33,077 nucleotides of DNA from Bacteroidota bacterium (GCA_023430725.1 JAEYZD010000073.1:1-33077), one strand, 5' to 3'. Counted from the first letter of the stretch, positions 8,063 through 16,630 are shown. Numbers and translations: made by a program. Notes: generated by a model from the letters alone, not told the origin.

Positions 8063-11000
8063 ATGCCCAGTTGCCTGAAAATTACGCTTACAGCGCTCTG
8101 TTCAATTCTGTTGCAGGTGCTGTCCCAGTCGCCGTCTGCTGCCCAGACGCACAGTTACCGCCTTTATGATGAGTTTTCCGGTTTGCCTGGCAGCTATCTG
8201 AACGTCATGGCACAGGACAGGAGCGGCCTCCTGTGGGCAGGGGTTGACACCGGGCTATACAGGTATGACGGATTCTCGTTTCATCACATGGCCATTACCG
8301 ATACACTCCCCAGGGGTAATGCCAGCGCCCTGTTCTGTGACAATTCCGGAACAATGTGGGTTGGCATGAACGACGGATCGCTTTATACATGGCGCGACGG
8401 AGGATCGATGATAAGAATGGTCCTGCCTGAAGCGGATAAGATCACACGCATTGCTGAAGGGCCTGACGGTAAGGTATGGATCGTGACACAGACTCAGGGA
8501 ATATACATTTCGTCACCGGGTGGCAGTGAACGGATAAGCAGGATGAAGATGCCTGCCGAGCTGACAATCTTTGACATAGCCCCCGCGGGTGATAACAGAT
8601 TCCTTGCAGCCACCCAGGATAACCTGCATCTCTGCGTTGTGCAGGGCGAAGAAGCGGTCAGCGAACTGACATTCCCGGACCTGGAATATACATGGGTGCA
8701 GACAGTTGTGCGCATGGAAGAGGATATCTGGTTTGCAGGCACAGGAGACAAGGGGCTTTATCTGATCAGACGGACAGGAGCCGGAATGACTGCCACTGCT
8801 GTTGACGATACAACACTGAGGACAATGAGCATCCCTGCTCTGACTGTTATACCCGGCAGGGGGCTGGCGATAGCTACAACGGATGCAGGAGTGCTTAGGG
8901 CGGCTTTCAGCAGCGACTTCTCGCAGATGGAGATCACCGACCGTTATGACCTGGGCTCGGGATTGCCCGAAAACAATGTTCGCACCCTCTTCAGGGACCG
9001 TGAGGAGAACCTATGGATAGGGCTTTTCAACAGGGGTCTGGCGGGAGTGACAACAAATGCATTCGCGTTTTACAAGCCTGATATCAACAAGGAGATAACC
9101 TTCGTCGGGAGCTTTGGAGGCATGACGGTTGCCGGAACACGCAGCGGCCTGTGGGATTTTGACCCTGAGACTGGCATCTTCAGTGGCTTCAGGCCTCTTG
9201 CAGGCAGGACAGGAGGCTCCGGAATCAACGCCTGGGCAACGGACGAGAAGGGAAACATATGGATCGGGACTGTAAGTGACGGCCTCTGGCTGATGAAGAG
9301 CGGAGGAATTCCGCAGCGGTTCTTCCTTTCTCCCAATCCTGGTCAGAACCATATCAATTCAATAGCACCGGATGGCGGCAACCTGTGGGTAGGGACCAGT
9401 GACGGTGTCGTTCTCCTGGAAAGTGAGAGCGGCAGGCAAAAGGCTGTCTATACAACCATTGAACTGCTGCCCCATAACTATATATCACAGCTGGTCGTCA
9501 ACCGGCCCGGAGAGGTGCTGGTTGCAACCAAAACAGACAGGCTCTGCTACATACATATCACCGGTGGAGTGCGTACAGAAGGCTTCGTAATGGAAGGAAG
9601 CCGCGTGAATGAGATACGCAGCATCTCCGTGGCACCTGACAGGACAATCTGTGCAGGGACCTATGGTAACGGTCTTTTTCTGTTTGCAGGTGATACTGTA
9701 CTGAACTACACCGAAGCTGACGGTCTGCTGACAGGATTCTGCTACAGCGCCATAATTGCCGCTGACGGAAGGATATGGACAGGGCACCAGAAGGGTTTTT
9801 CAATAATCAATCCCGCTACCGGGTCGGTCAGGGCCTACAGCACTGATTTCGGTATCAGGGGAGACTGTATGCCAAATGCAATGGCACGGTTTGCAGACGG
9901 CAGGGTACTGATCGGAACCAGTGAGGGGATAATCAGTTATAACCCGGCGCTGGAGCCTGAAGAGGCAGCTCCGCCGCAGGCAGGCATAATATCTGTTGTG
10001 ATCAACAACACGGTGTATCCCTACCGTGAAAGCTACAACCTGCCCTACAGGAAATCATACAGTATAAAAGTAAATTATTCAGGTATATCGCTCCGCGATC
10101 CTCTGAACGTGGTTTACCGGACCAGGCTTGATAATTTCAGCGAGGAGTGGAGTGAGGTCACTTCAGACAGATCAGTAACCTACAACCTGAGCGACGGACG
10201 CTTCAGGTTCAACGTAGAAGCCCTGACCCGCGAGACCCCTGACCAGGCAACATCTGCATCGTTTGATCTGAACATACAGAAGCCGGTCACCGAGAGGTGG
10301 TGGTTCCTACTCTCAGTGCTTGCCCTGGTTGCCGCAGCGGTGTATGTCTTTGTAAGACTGCGTGAACGGGCACACAGGATACAGCGCGAGTACCTTGAGA
10401 ATGAACTGCAGATACGCACCGCGGAGGTCTATGAACAGAAGGAAGAGCTTGCTCAGAAGAACCTTGACATTACGGAGAGCATCAAGTACGCAAAGCGAAT
10501 TCAGAGCAGCGTCCTGCCCGATACGGCCCGCCTCGGCACCGTCTTTAAGGAGGCATTCGTGTTTTTCCAGCCACGCGATATAGTCAGCGGCGACTTCTTC
10601 TGGTTTGACTGGGTGGACAAGGACCGCTTCATGGTGGTCTGCTCTGACTCAACAGGTCATGGCGTACCGGGCGCATTCATGTCAATGATCGGAACGGCCC
10701 TGCTGCAGGATATAATAACTGTCAAGAAGATCACCCGTCCCTCGCAGGTGCTGCATGAGCTTGACAGGCAGATATTCTCAACCCTGAACCAGAACCAGGA
10801 GCTGGAGGCATCGAATGACGGGATGGACATTGTTGTATGCGAGTTCAATATCACAACAAGGCAACTGGTCTTCTCTTCAGCAATGCGGCCGGTTATCCTC
10901 GTGATTGACGGGGTTCAGCACTATGTGAGGGGTAACCGTTCATCGGTCGGAGGAGAATCTGTAACAGAAAAATTCTATGATGACCAGGAGTATCACCTTC

Positions 11001-11221
11001 GCGAAGGCGATATGGTCTATCTCTTTACAGACGGTTACTGTGACCAGTTTGGCGGCACCGGTGGCAAGAAGATGAAAATCAGCAGGTTGAAAACGCTCGT
11101 TGACGAGCTGGCTCCGTTAAGTGCTGCTGACCAGCAGAATCATGTGAAGGACTTTTTCTTCGAGTGGATGGGAAAACATGACCAGGTTGATGACGTCCTC
11201 TTTATGGGATTGAGGGTCTGA
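8063..11221 (+). CDS. two-component-type propeller / Y_Y_Y / transmembrane / SpoIIE protein phosphatase
   Basis: A 1052-aa membrane signalling protein. A signal peptide (about 1-27) precedes a long run of reg_prop blades (about 30-620) with motifs such as SGLLWAGVDTGLYRYDG, ENLWIGLFNRGL and GNIWIGTVSDGLW. A Y_Y_Y domain follows (about 670-725), then one transmembrane helix (WWFLLSVLALVAAAVYVFV, about 746-764), a coiled coil (about 768-805) and a cytoplasmic SpoIIE/PP2C phosphatase domain. The metal-binding acidic motifs are intact: SGDFFWFD, DSTGHGVPGAF, FTDGY and DDVLF at the C-terminus. The propeller should read a periplasmic signal and control Ser/Thr dephosphorylation, typically of an anti-anti-sigma factor, but no partner kinase or STAS protein is in the window. 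It is the last gene of the cassette; its stop directly abuts the stop of the convergent lipoprotein gene. The fusion to SpoIIE, in place of a histidine kinase, is a notable variant. Confidence 0.93.
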   Translation: MPSCLKITLTALCSILLQVLSQSPSAAQTHSYRLYDEFSGLPGSYLNVMAQDRSGLLWAGVDTGLYRYDGFSFHHMAITDTLPRGNASALFCDNSGTMWVGMNDGSLYTWRDGGSMIRMVLPEADKITRIAEGPDGKVWIVTQTQGIYISSPGGSERISRMKMPAELTIFDIAPAGDNRFLAATQDNLHLCVVQGEEAVSELTFPDLEYTWVQTVVRMEEDIWFAGTGDKGLYLIRRTGAGMTATAVDDTTLRTMSIPALTVIPGRGLAIATTDAGVLRAAFSSDFSQMEITDRYDLGSGLPENNVRTLFRDREENLWIGLFNRGLAGVTTNAFAFYKPDINKEITFVGSFGGMTVAGTRSGLWDFDPETGIFSGFRPLAGRTGGSGINAWATDEKGNIWIGTVSDGLWLMKSGGIPQRFFLSPNPGQNHINSIAPDGGNLWVGTSDGVVLLESESGRQKAVYTTIELLPHNYISQLVVNRPGEVLVATKTDRLCYIHITGGVRTEGFVMEGSRVNEIRSISVAPDRTICAGTYGNGLFLFAGDTVLNYTEADGLLTGFCYSAIIAADGRIWTGHQKGFSIINPATGSVRAYSTDFGIRGDCMPNAMARFADGRVLIGTSEGIISYNPALEPEEAAPPQAGIISVVINNTVYPYRESYNLPYRKSYSIKVNYSGISLRDPLNVVYRTRLDNFSEEWSEVTSDRSVTYNLSDGRFRFNVEALTRETPDQATSASFDLNIQKPVTERWWFLLSVLALVAAAVYVFVRLRERAHRIQREYLENELQIRTAEVYEQKEELAQKNLDITESIKYAKRIQSSVLPDTARLGTVFKEAFVFFQPRDIVSGDFFWFDWVDKDRFMVVCSDSTGHGVPGAFMSMIGTALLQDIITVKKITRPSQVLHELDRQIFSTLNQNQELEASNDGMDIVVCEFNITTRQLVFSSAMRPVILVIDGVQHYVRGNRSSVGGESVTEKFYDDQEYHLREGDMVYLFTDGYCDQFGGTGGKKMKISRLKTLVDELAPLSAADQQNHVKDFFFEWMGKHDQVDDVLFMGLRV

Positions 11222-11743
11222 TCACTCAGGAATGCAGGAGTCGTCTTCCCCGAACACAAAGATACAGGTGGTGGCGGTGTTACTTTCATTGCCGGCCCTG
11301 TCCCTGATCCAGAAGTCATAGTACAGAGTGTCAGGGGTAGTGTACAGGATGTACATTATCGTGACATCAATGGTCCCCTTGAGAATCTTGTTCTGACCTC
11401 CGGTTTCAAGGTATGGTATACGGTATTCCGATGGGTATAGGGGGTCTGTTGGTGTGGCCAGTTCAAATACCCCGTTTGTTTTTCTGTAGAGCTTCAAAAA
11501 GAGATTGCCGGTTGGCTCAGGTCCGGGGCTCTGCGGTGCATCAAAACCAAGGTCGCCGTCACCGTCCTCAAAATAGAATGTGATTTTTCCTGCCTTGACA
11601 GGATTGCCCAGCAAGTCAACCGTATCATACTGTGACAAAGCGCGAAACTCAATCCTGGGCTCGGCCGGAAGCCGCTCCGGGCCTTCACATGCAACTGCCA
11701 TGATCAGGGCTGCCAATGCCGGTATGATAATTTTCTTCCTCAT
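11222..11743 (-). CDS. putative lipoprotein of unknown function
   Basis: A 173-aa lipoprotein. The start at 11743 is preferred over the in-frame ATG at 11776 because MRKKIIIPALAALIMAVAC is a compact lipoprotein signal with the lipid-acceptor Cys at residue 19. It also leaves room for a promoter element at 11779-11786. The mature part contains FYFEDGDGDLGFD, an acidic turn common in small Bacteroidota lipoproteins, then beta-strand-rich sequence ending near WIRDRAGNESNT and FGEDDSCIPE. I know of no assigned function. It lies downstream of rluB-era-der on the same strand but is probably also transcribed alone. Its stop codon touches that of the convergent phosphatase gene. Confidence 0.8.
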   Translation of the reverse strand: MRKKIIIPALAALIMAVACEGPERLPAEPRIEFRALSQYDTVDLLGNPVKAGKITFYFEDGDGDLGFDAPQSPGPEPTGNLFLKLYRKTNGVFELATPTDPLYPSEYRIPYLETGGQNKILKGTIDVTIMYILYTTPDTLYYDFWIRDRAGNESNTATTCIFVFGEDDSCIPE

Positions 11744-11778
11744 CTGCTGACAATTTTGTTCTGCCGCAAAAATCACAC

Positions 11779-11786
11779 CAAATGTA
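11779..11786 (-). promoter_or_regulatory. -7 promoter element for the lipoprotein gene
   Basis: The minus strand reads TACATTTG, an exact match to the Bacteroidota -7 consensus TAnnTTTG. Transcription would start about 7 nt further on, leaving a leader of about 30 nt before the ATG at 11743. The element sits in the short gap just after the der stop. No convincing TTG -33 element is visible. Confidence 0.5.
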
Positions 11787-11787
11787 T

Positions 11788-13092
11788 TTATTTTTTTCTG
11801 AAGAAAATCTTTACCGGTGAACCGGTGAGAGGGAAGCTCTCCCTGAGCCTGTTCTCAACGAACCTCTTGTAAGGGTCCTTTATATACTGCGGGAAGTTGC
11901 AGAAAAAGGCGAAGGTGGGGTAGGCTGCCGGCAACTGGGTCACGTACTTGATCTTGATATGCTTGCCCTTGAGTGACGGAGGGGGTGTGTCATTCACAAA
12001 TTTGAGCATAACCTCGTTCAGCTGTGACGTAGGGATCTTGCGCCTCCTGTTTTCATAAACGGTCATTATAAGCTCCAGCACCTTATGAACCCTCTGTTTG
12101 GTGATTGCAGAGATGAAGAGGATAGGATAGTCTGTGAAGGGGGCGGTTCTGTACCTGATCTCTTCCTCAAGCTTTTTCGTTGTGGCCTGGTCTTTTTCGA
12201 TAAGGTCCCATTTATTGACAAGGAGGATCATCCCCTTGTTGTTCTTCTGGATTATGCTCATGATGCTCAGGTCCTGTGACTCGATGCCGCGGGTTGCGTC
12301 TATGAGCAGCAGGCAGAGGTCACTCTCCTCGATTGATCTGACAGCCCTGAGGATTGAGTAAAACTCGATATCCTCATCCACTTTTGCCTTCTTGCGCAGT
12401 CCGGCTGTATCAATCAGCAGGAAGCGGTTATTGAACTTATTGTAGAGACTGTGTATCGAGTCACGGGTTGTACCGGCCACAGGTGTGACAATGTTTCTCT
12501 CCTCGCCCAGAAGGGTGTTTGTGAGTGATGATTTGCCAACGTTCGGGCGGCCCACCACTGCCACTCTGGGTATCTCCTCGCGGGGTTCCTCAGGTTCATC
12601 GGGGAGGTGTCTGACTACCTCGTCAAGAAGCTCGCCGGTGCCGCTGCCATTGACGGAGCTGACCGGAAAATATTCGCCCAGACCGAGTCCGTAAAACTCA
12701 GCTGCATCGAGCAGCCGCTGGTTGTTGTCAACCTTGTTGACCACGGTTACGACCTGTTTCTGTACTTTACGGAGCATCTCTGCAACGGATCTGTCGAGTT
12801 CATGGATACCGGTTTCAACGTCAACCATAAAAAGTATCACATCGGCTTCGCTGATTGCCAGTTTAACCTGCCTGTTGATCTCACTCTCGAACACATCATC
12901 GGAGTTCTCCACGAAACCGCCTGTATCAATCACGGAGAAATCCACCCCGTTCCAGATCACTCTTCCGTAATGCCTGTCGCGGGTCACGCCGCTCTCTTCG
13001 TTGACTATTGCCGCACGGCTCTCCGTCATCCGGTTGAAAAGGGTTGATTTGCCTACGTTGGGCCTTCCTACTATTGCAACTATCTTGCTCAT
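11788..13092 (-). CDS. der: ribosome biogenesis GTPase Der (EngA)
   Basis: A 434-aa double GTPase needed for 50S ribosomal subunit maturation. The first G domain has GRPNVGKST (near residue 8), DTGG and NKVD. The second has GRPNVGKSS (near 180), DTAG and NKWD. A C-terminal KH-like domain (about 350-434) follows and ends in the basic stretch PVKIFFRKK. Length and two-domain order are those expected for Der. It begins 15 nt after the era stop and is the third gene of rluB-era-der, a translation-related operon. Confidence 0.97.
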   Translation of the reverse strand: MSKIVAIVGRPNVGKSTLFNRMTESRAAIVNEESGVTRDRHYGRVIWNGVDFSVIDTGGFVENSDDVFESEINRQVKLAISEADVILFMVDVETGIHELDRSVAEMLRKVQKQVVTVVNKVDNNQRLLDAAEFYGLGLGEYFPVSSVNGSGTGELLDEVVRHLPDEPEEPREEIPRVAVVGRPNVGKSSLTNTLLGEERNIVTPVAGTTRDSIHSLYNKFNNRFLLIDTAGLRKKAKVDEDIEFYSILRAVRSIEESDLCLLLIDATRGIESQDLSIMSIIQKNNKGMILLVNKWDLIEKDQATTKKLEEEIRYRTAPFTDYPILFISAITKQRVHKVLELIMTVYENRRRKIPTSQLNEVMLKFVNDTPPPSLKGKHIKIKYVTQLPAAYPTFAFFCNFPQYIKDPYKRFVENRLRESFPLTGSPVKIFFRKK

Positions 13093-13107
13093 TTCTTTTT
13101 TTTAAAT

Positions 13108-13986
13108 CTACAGGTACCCGAATTTTTTCAGCATCCGGGGGTTGTCACGCCATTCGGGCGCCACCCTTACATAAAGTTCAAGGAAGACCTTCTTGCCCAG
13201 GAACTCCTCCATATCCTTCCTCGCTGCCGTGCCAACCCTCTTCAGCATCGATCCCTTATGACCGATTATGATCCCCTTCTGGCTGTCTCGGGCAACGTAA
13301 ATTACAGCTGCTATCCTGTTGAGTGATGGCTCTTCCTTGTAACTTTCTATTTCAACCTCAACAGAGTATGGTATCTCTTTCTGATAGGTTTCAAAGATCT
13401 TGCCCCGGATTATCTCAGTGACGAAGAACCTGTCGTACCTGTCGGTGAGCTGATCTTCGGGAAAGTATGGCGGGCCCTCAGGCAGGCGGCTGATGATCTC
13501 GCGGAGAAGCAGGTCAGTGTTAAACCGTCTGACAGCTGAAACGGGAAGGACGGGAACGCCAGGCGCCGTTTTATTCCAGCTTTCCACAAGCTTCTCCAGG
13601 TCAGCCTGGTTGGTCAGGTCAATCTTGTTGATTACAATTAATTTATCTGCCGGTGAGGCAAGGATTCGTGCAAGCTGCCCTTCGTTCTTCAGGGCCGTTT
13701 CAACGACGTCAGTGACGTAGAGGATCAGGTCAGCATCATCGAGTGCAGATTCGACAGACCTCATCATTGCCGACTGGAGTTTGTATTTCGGGTTCAGGAT
13801 GCCAGGTGTGTCAGAGTAGACTATCTGGTAGTCCTCGCCGGTGAGTATGCCCATGATTCTGTGGCGCGTTGTCTGTGCCTTCGCGGTGGCGACGGAGAGT
13901 TTCTGGCCGACGAGCACATTCATCAGCGTCGATTTCCCGACATTGGGGTTTCCAAGTATGTTAACGAATCCTGACCTGTGTGACAT
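13108..13986 (-). CDS. era: GTPase Era
   Basis: A 292-aa GTPase that binds the 3' end of 16S rRNA and helps 30S assembly. The G domain shows GNPNVGKST (near residue 11), the switch-I Thr/Arg region AQTTRHRIMG, DTPGIL and NKID. The C-terminal KH domain carries GIIIGHKGSMLKRVGT, the GxxG-type RNA-binding loop, and the usual ending MLKKFGYL. The length is normal. It starts 6 nt after the rluB stop and lies 15 nt ahead of der. Confidence 0.97.
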   Translation of the reverse strand: MSHRSGFVNILGNPNVGKSTLMNVLVGQKLSVATAKAQTTRHRIMGILTGEDYQIVYSDTPGILNPKYKLQSAMMRSVESALDDADLILYVTDVVETALKNEGQLARILASPADKLIVINKIDLTNQADLEKLVESWNKTAPGVPVLPVSAVRRFNTDLLLREIISRLPEGPPYFPEDQLTDRYDRFFVTEIIRGKIFETYQKEIPYSVEVEIESYKEEPSLNRIAAVIYVARDSQKGIIIGHKGSMLKRVGTAARKDMEEFLGKKVFLELYVRVAPEWRDNPRMLKKFGYL

Positions 13987-13992
13987 GGGAGT

Positions 13993-15051
13993 CTATTTGA
14001 AGATGCCTCTCTTGAGCATGCTTACCTCCTTGGCTGTCAGCTCTCTCCAGTGTCCTCTCTGGAGGTTCTTTTTTGTCAGTCCCGCGAAGCTTACGCGGTC
14101 AAGTTTCCTGACATGGTAATCCAGTTTTTCGAAGATGCGTCTTACGACCCTGTTCTGGCCTGAGTGAATCTCCACGCCGACCTGGGTACGGTCCTCGGCA
14201 TCAGGGTATGAGACGGCGTCAGCACTGACAATGCCATCCTCCAGGGTAACGCCGGTCACAATCTTCTCCATGTCATTCCTTGTGACCTCCTTGTCGAGAA
14301 AGACGTGATAAACCTTGGCTGCCCCGTATGAGGGATGGGTGAGTTTACCGGCCAGGTCGCCGTCATTTGTCAGAAGAAGGACGCCGGTGGTTGCCTTGTC
14401 AAGTCTTCCGACTGGGTAGATCCGTTCTTTTGTGGCATCCTTCACCAGGTCGAGGACGGTGCTTTCGGCGTGGGGGTCTTTAACGGTGGTAACATAACCC
14501 TTGGGCTTGTTGAGCAGGATATAGACCTTTTTACCCGGGGAGAGCAGTTTGCCCCTGTACTCCACCTTGTCGGCCGGTTTAACCTTTATGCCCATGTCAG
14601 TCACTTTTTTTCCGTTGACTGAGATGTAGCCCTGCTTTATCAGTTCATCGGCTTCGCGTCTGGCGCAAACGCCGCTGTTGGCTATGAATTTGTTGAGTCT
14701 TACAGTCTCTTCCGGAGCTTTTGAGGCGACAGGTTTAGAACTTCTCTTTCTTACTCCGGCAGATTTCGCTGCTGCCGGTCTGGCCGGCCTCCTCCTGTCT
14801 CCTTCAGGTCTACCCTCTGCCGGTCTGGCCGGTCTCCTTCTGTCCCCTTCAGGTCTCCCCTCAGCCGGTCTGGCTGGTCTCCTTCTGGCTCCTTCAGGTC
14901 TACCCTCAGCCGGTCTGGCCGGTCTCCTTCTGTCCCCTTCAGGTCTCCCCTCAGCCGGTCTGAATTCTCTCTTTCCTGCTCCGGCAGCTCTTCCTGCATC
15001 CCTTTTTACGGGTCTCTTTCCTGGCCTTCCGGCCGGCATTTCTTTCATCAT
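13993..15051 (-). CDS. RluB/RsuA-type rRNA pseudouridine synthase with repetitive basic N-terminus
   Basis: A 352-aa pseudouridine synthase of the RsuA/RluB/E/F family, which modifies 16S or 23S rRNA; RluB is the likelier assignment. An S4 RNA-binding domain (about 117-175, VRLNKFIANSGVCARREADE) precedes the catalytic domain, whose motif GRLDKATTG holds the catalytic Asp. Further family sequence is NKPKGYVTT and GQNRVVRRIFE. The N-terminal ~115 residues are an Arg/Pro/Ala/Glu/Gly-rich extension with four 15-residue repeats; such tails occur in some Bacteroidota RluB proteins but are not needed for catalysis. The start may be 15051 or 15048 (MM). It leads the rluB-era-der operon and is divergent from glmM. 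Confidence 0.93.
   Translation of the reverse strand: MMKEMPAGRPGKRPVKRDAGRAAGAGKREFRPAEGRPEGDRRRPARPAEGRPEGARRRPARPAEGRPEGDRRRPARPAEGRPEGDRRRPARPAAAKSAGVRKRSSKPVASKAPEETVRLNKFIANSGVCARREADELIKQGYISVNGKKVTDMGIKVKPADKVEYRGKLLSPGKKVYILLNKPKGYVTTVKDPHAESTVLDLVKDATKERIYPVGRLDKATTGVLLLTNDGDLAGKLTHPSYGAAKVYHVFLDKEVTRNDMEKIVTGVTLEDGIVSADAVSYPDAEDRTQVGVEIHSGQNRVVRRIFEKLDYHVRKLDRVSFAGLTKKNLQRGHWRELTAKEVSMLKRGIFK
14782..14961 (-). repeat. four tandem 45-nt repeats in the N-terminus of the RluB-type gene
   Basis: Four in-frame 45-nt units encode RPAEGRPEGDRRRPA (residues 31-90), with one D-to-A change in the second copy; a partial fifth unit (RPA) follows. The copies differ at only a few nucleotides, so copy number may vary by slippage. 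The protein product would be a flexible, strongly basic tail, plausibly RNA-binding. Confidence 0.9.
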
Positions 15052-15067
15052 CTTCGTTTTCAGGGTG

Positions 15068-15075
15068 CAAATTTA
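15068..15075 (-). promoter_or_regulatory. -7 promoter element for the rluB-era-der operon
   Basis: The minus strand reads TAAATTTG, an exact TAnnTTTG match. It lies 16 nt before the rluB start, so the leader would be about 10 nt. No clear -33 TTG is visible at the expected distance. Confidence 0.45.
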
Positions 15076-15110
15076 CAACTATTTACCGGTTTTCTCCCCG
15101 ATCTTTTTCG

Positions 15111-15118
15111 CACCTTTG
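15111..15118 (+). promoter_or_regulatory. possible -7 promoter element for glmM
   Basis: CACCTTTG matches TAnnTTTG except for the first base. Transcription would begin near 15125, about 17 nt before the ATG. The divergent rluB and glmM promoters would then share the 90-nt gap. The match is imperfect and no -33 box is clear. Confidence 0.3.
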
Positions 15119-15141
15119 CATTTAACAAAAAATGACTTGAT

Positions 15142-16521
15142 ATGGCATTGATTAAATCCATTTCCGGCATAAGGGGCACCATAGGAGGTAAGCCCGGCGA
15201 TGCCCTGACACCTATTGATGTTGTGAAGTTTGCATCAGCATACGGAACATGGCTCAGGAGAAGGGGCAGGGGTCCGCTTAAGGTTGTGACCGGGCGTGAT
15301 GCACGCGTTTCGGGCGAGATTGTCACATCGCTGGTAAGTTCATCACTGCGGAGCGTGGGAATTGATGTCATTGATACCGGCCTGGCAACCACTCCGACTG
15401 TCGAGATGGCCGTGACGGGACTGGGTGCCGGGGGGGGCATCATCATGACTGCCAGTCATAATCCTGCTCAGTGGAACGCGCTTAAGCTGCTGAATGAAGC
15501 CGGGGAGTTCCTCAGTGACGCTGACGGGCGAGAGGTGCTTGGACTCGCAGCTGCTGAAGATTTCGACTATGTAACATATGACAGGCTTGGCAAAGAGACG
15601 GCTGACCATAGCTGGACGGAGAGGCATATTGAAGCCGTAATCTCAATGCCCCTGGTTGATGCCGAAGCGATACGGAGGGCGGGATTCGCCGTTGCGGTGG
15701 ACTGTGTCAACTCCGTGGGAGGCATCGCCATTCCTGCGCTGCTGAGGGCGCTGGGAGTCACGAATGTTACGGAGCTCTACTGTGAGCCCACAGGTCTTTT
15801 CCCGCACAACCCGGAGCCCCTTCCGGAACATCTTGCGGACATCTCGCGGACAGTCAGGGAAAGCGGGTCAGACCTTGGATTTGTAGTTGACCCTGACGTA
15901 GACAGGCTGGCAATCATCTGTGAGGACGGTTCAATGTACGGCGAGGAGTACACCCTTGTCACGGTGGCTGATCATGTGCTCAGATATGTGAAGGGTCCTA
16001 CTGTGTCAAACATGTCATCCACCAGGGCCCTGAGGGATGTCACGGAGGCTCATGGCTGCACCTACACCTCTGCCCCCGTGGGCGAGGTCAATGTGGTTGC
16101 TGAGATGAAGCGCACCGGTGCCGTCATCGGTGGTGAAGGCAACGGCGGGGTTATCTATCCTGCCCTCCACTATGGCCGTGATGCCCTTGCCGGCATCGCC
16201 CTCTTCCTGACCCGCCTCGCGAAAGAGGGGGTGAAATGCAGTGAACTGAGAAAGAGATACCCTGATTATTTTATCGCCAAAAAGAAAATCGACCTGTCAG
16301 GTGATATCGATATGGCAAAACTATGCAGTGCCCTTCTGAAAGCTTACCCTGATGCAGCCTGCGACACCCGTGACGGCATCAAGCTGGATCTCCCTTCGGG
16401 ATGGGTGCAGATCAGGAAGTCAAACACCGAGCCTATAATGCGGATTTATGCAGAGGAAAAGGCAAAAGAACCGGCAGAGAAACTTGCGGCAGATGTAATC
16501 TCGATTGTTAAAAATCTGTAA
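15142..16521 (+). CDS. glmM: phosphoglucosamine mutase (GlmM-type alpha-D-phosphohexomutase)
   Basis: A 459-aa cytoplasmic phosphohexomutase. GlmM converts glucosamine-6-phosphate to glucosamine-1-phosphate for UDP-GlcNAc, peptidoglycan and lipid A synthesis. The order of motifs is complete. The active-site loop MTASHNPAQWNALKL has the phosphoserine at the S of TASHNP. The Mg-binding loop DPDVDRLAI follows, then the sugar-binding loop GGEGNGGVIYP and the phosphate-binding C-terminal motif RKSNTEPIMRIYAE. Length and the ASHNPAQWNALK form match Bacteroidota proteins annotated as GlmM, but a phosphomannomutase/phosphoglucomutase role in the same fold cannot be excluded. It is transcribed divergently from rluB and seems to be a single-gene unit. 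Confidence 0.88.
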   Translation: MALIKSISGIRGTIGGKPGDALTPIDVVKFASAYGTWLRRRGRGPLKVVTGRDARVSGEIVTSLVSSSLRSVGIDVIDTGLATTPTVEMAVTGLGAGGGIIMTASHNPAQWNALKLLNEAGEFLSDADGREVLGLAAAEDFDYVTYDRLGKETADHSWTERHIEAVISMPLVDAEAIRRAGFAVAVDCVNSVGGIAIPALLRALGVTNVTELYCEPTGLFPHNPEPLPEHLADISRTVRESGSDLGFVVDPDVDRLAIICEDGSMYGEEYTLVTVADHVLRYVKGPTVSNMSSTRALRDVTEAHGCTYTSAPVGEVNVVAEMKRTGAVIGGEGNGGVIYPALHYGRDALAGIALFLTRLAKEGVKCSELRKRYPDYFIAKKKIDLSGDIDMAKLCSALLKAYPDAACDTRDGIKLDLPSGWVQIRKSNTEPIMRIYAEEKAKEPAEKLAADVISIVKNL

Positions 16522-16588
16522 ATCTTATACAAAAAGCTTCCTTTTGAACATTATTTGAACGGTTTTTGTTCTGATGCACAGGATTAAG

Positions 16589-16602
16589 TTAACGAACGTT
16601 AA
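16589..16602. promoter_or_regulatory. perfect palindrome upstream of the efflux operon, candidate operator
   Basis: TTAACG-AA-CGTTAA: two perfect 6-bp inverted arms around a 2-bp centre, in the 161-nt gap before the adaptor gene. It lies about 30 nt upstream of the -7 element at 16631, roughly around position -50 of the predicted transcript. Such a site would suit a TetR- or MarR-type regulator, as is usual for efflux operons, but no regulator gene is next to it. Confidence 0.4.
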
Positions 16603-16630
16603 TGTTTCCTTAAAATGAAGGCAGAGTGCC

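Noticed and set aside
14782..14961. Possible CRISPR array
   Set aside because: The repeats are contiguous, in frame with a coding gene and have no unique spacers.
14678..15151. Plus-strand reading frame of 157 codons with LLLSPSGLPSAGLAG-type repeats
   Set aside because: It is the antisense reading of the tandem repeats in the RluB-type gene; the repeated Leu/Ser/Gly pattern follows from the repeat DNA, and the frame runs into the glmM start.
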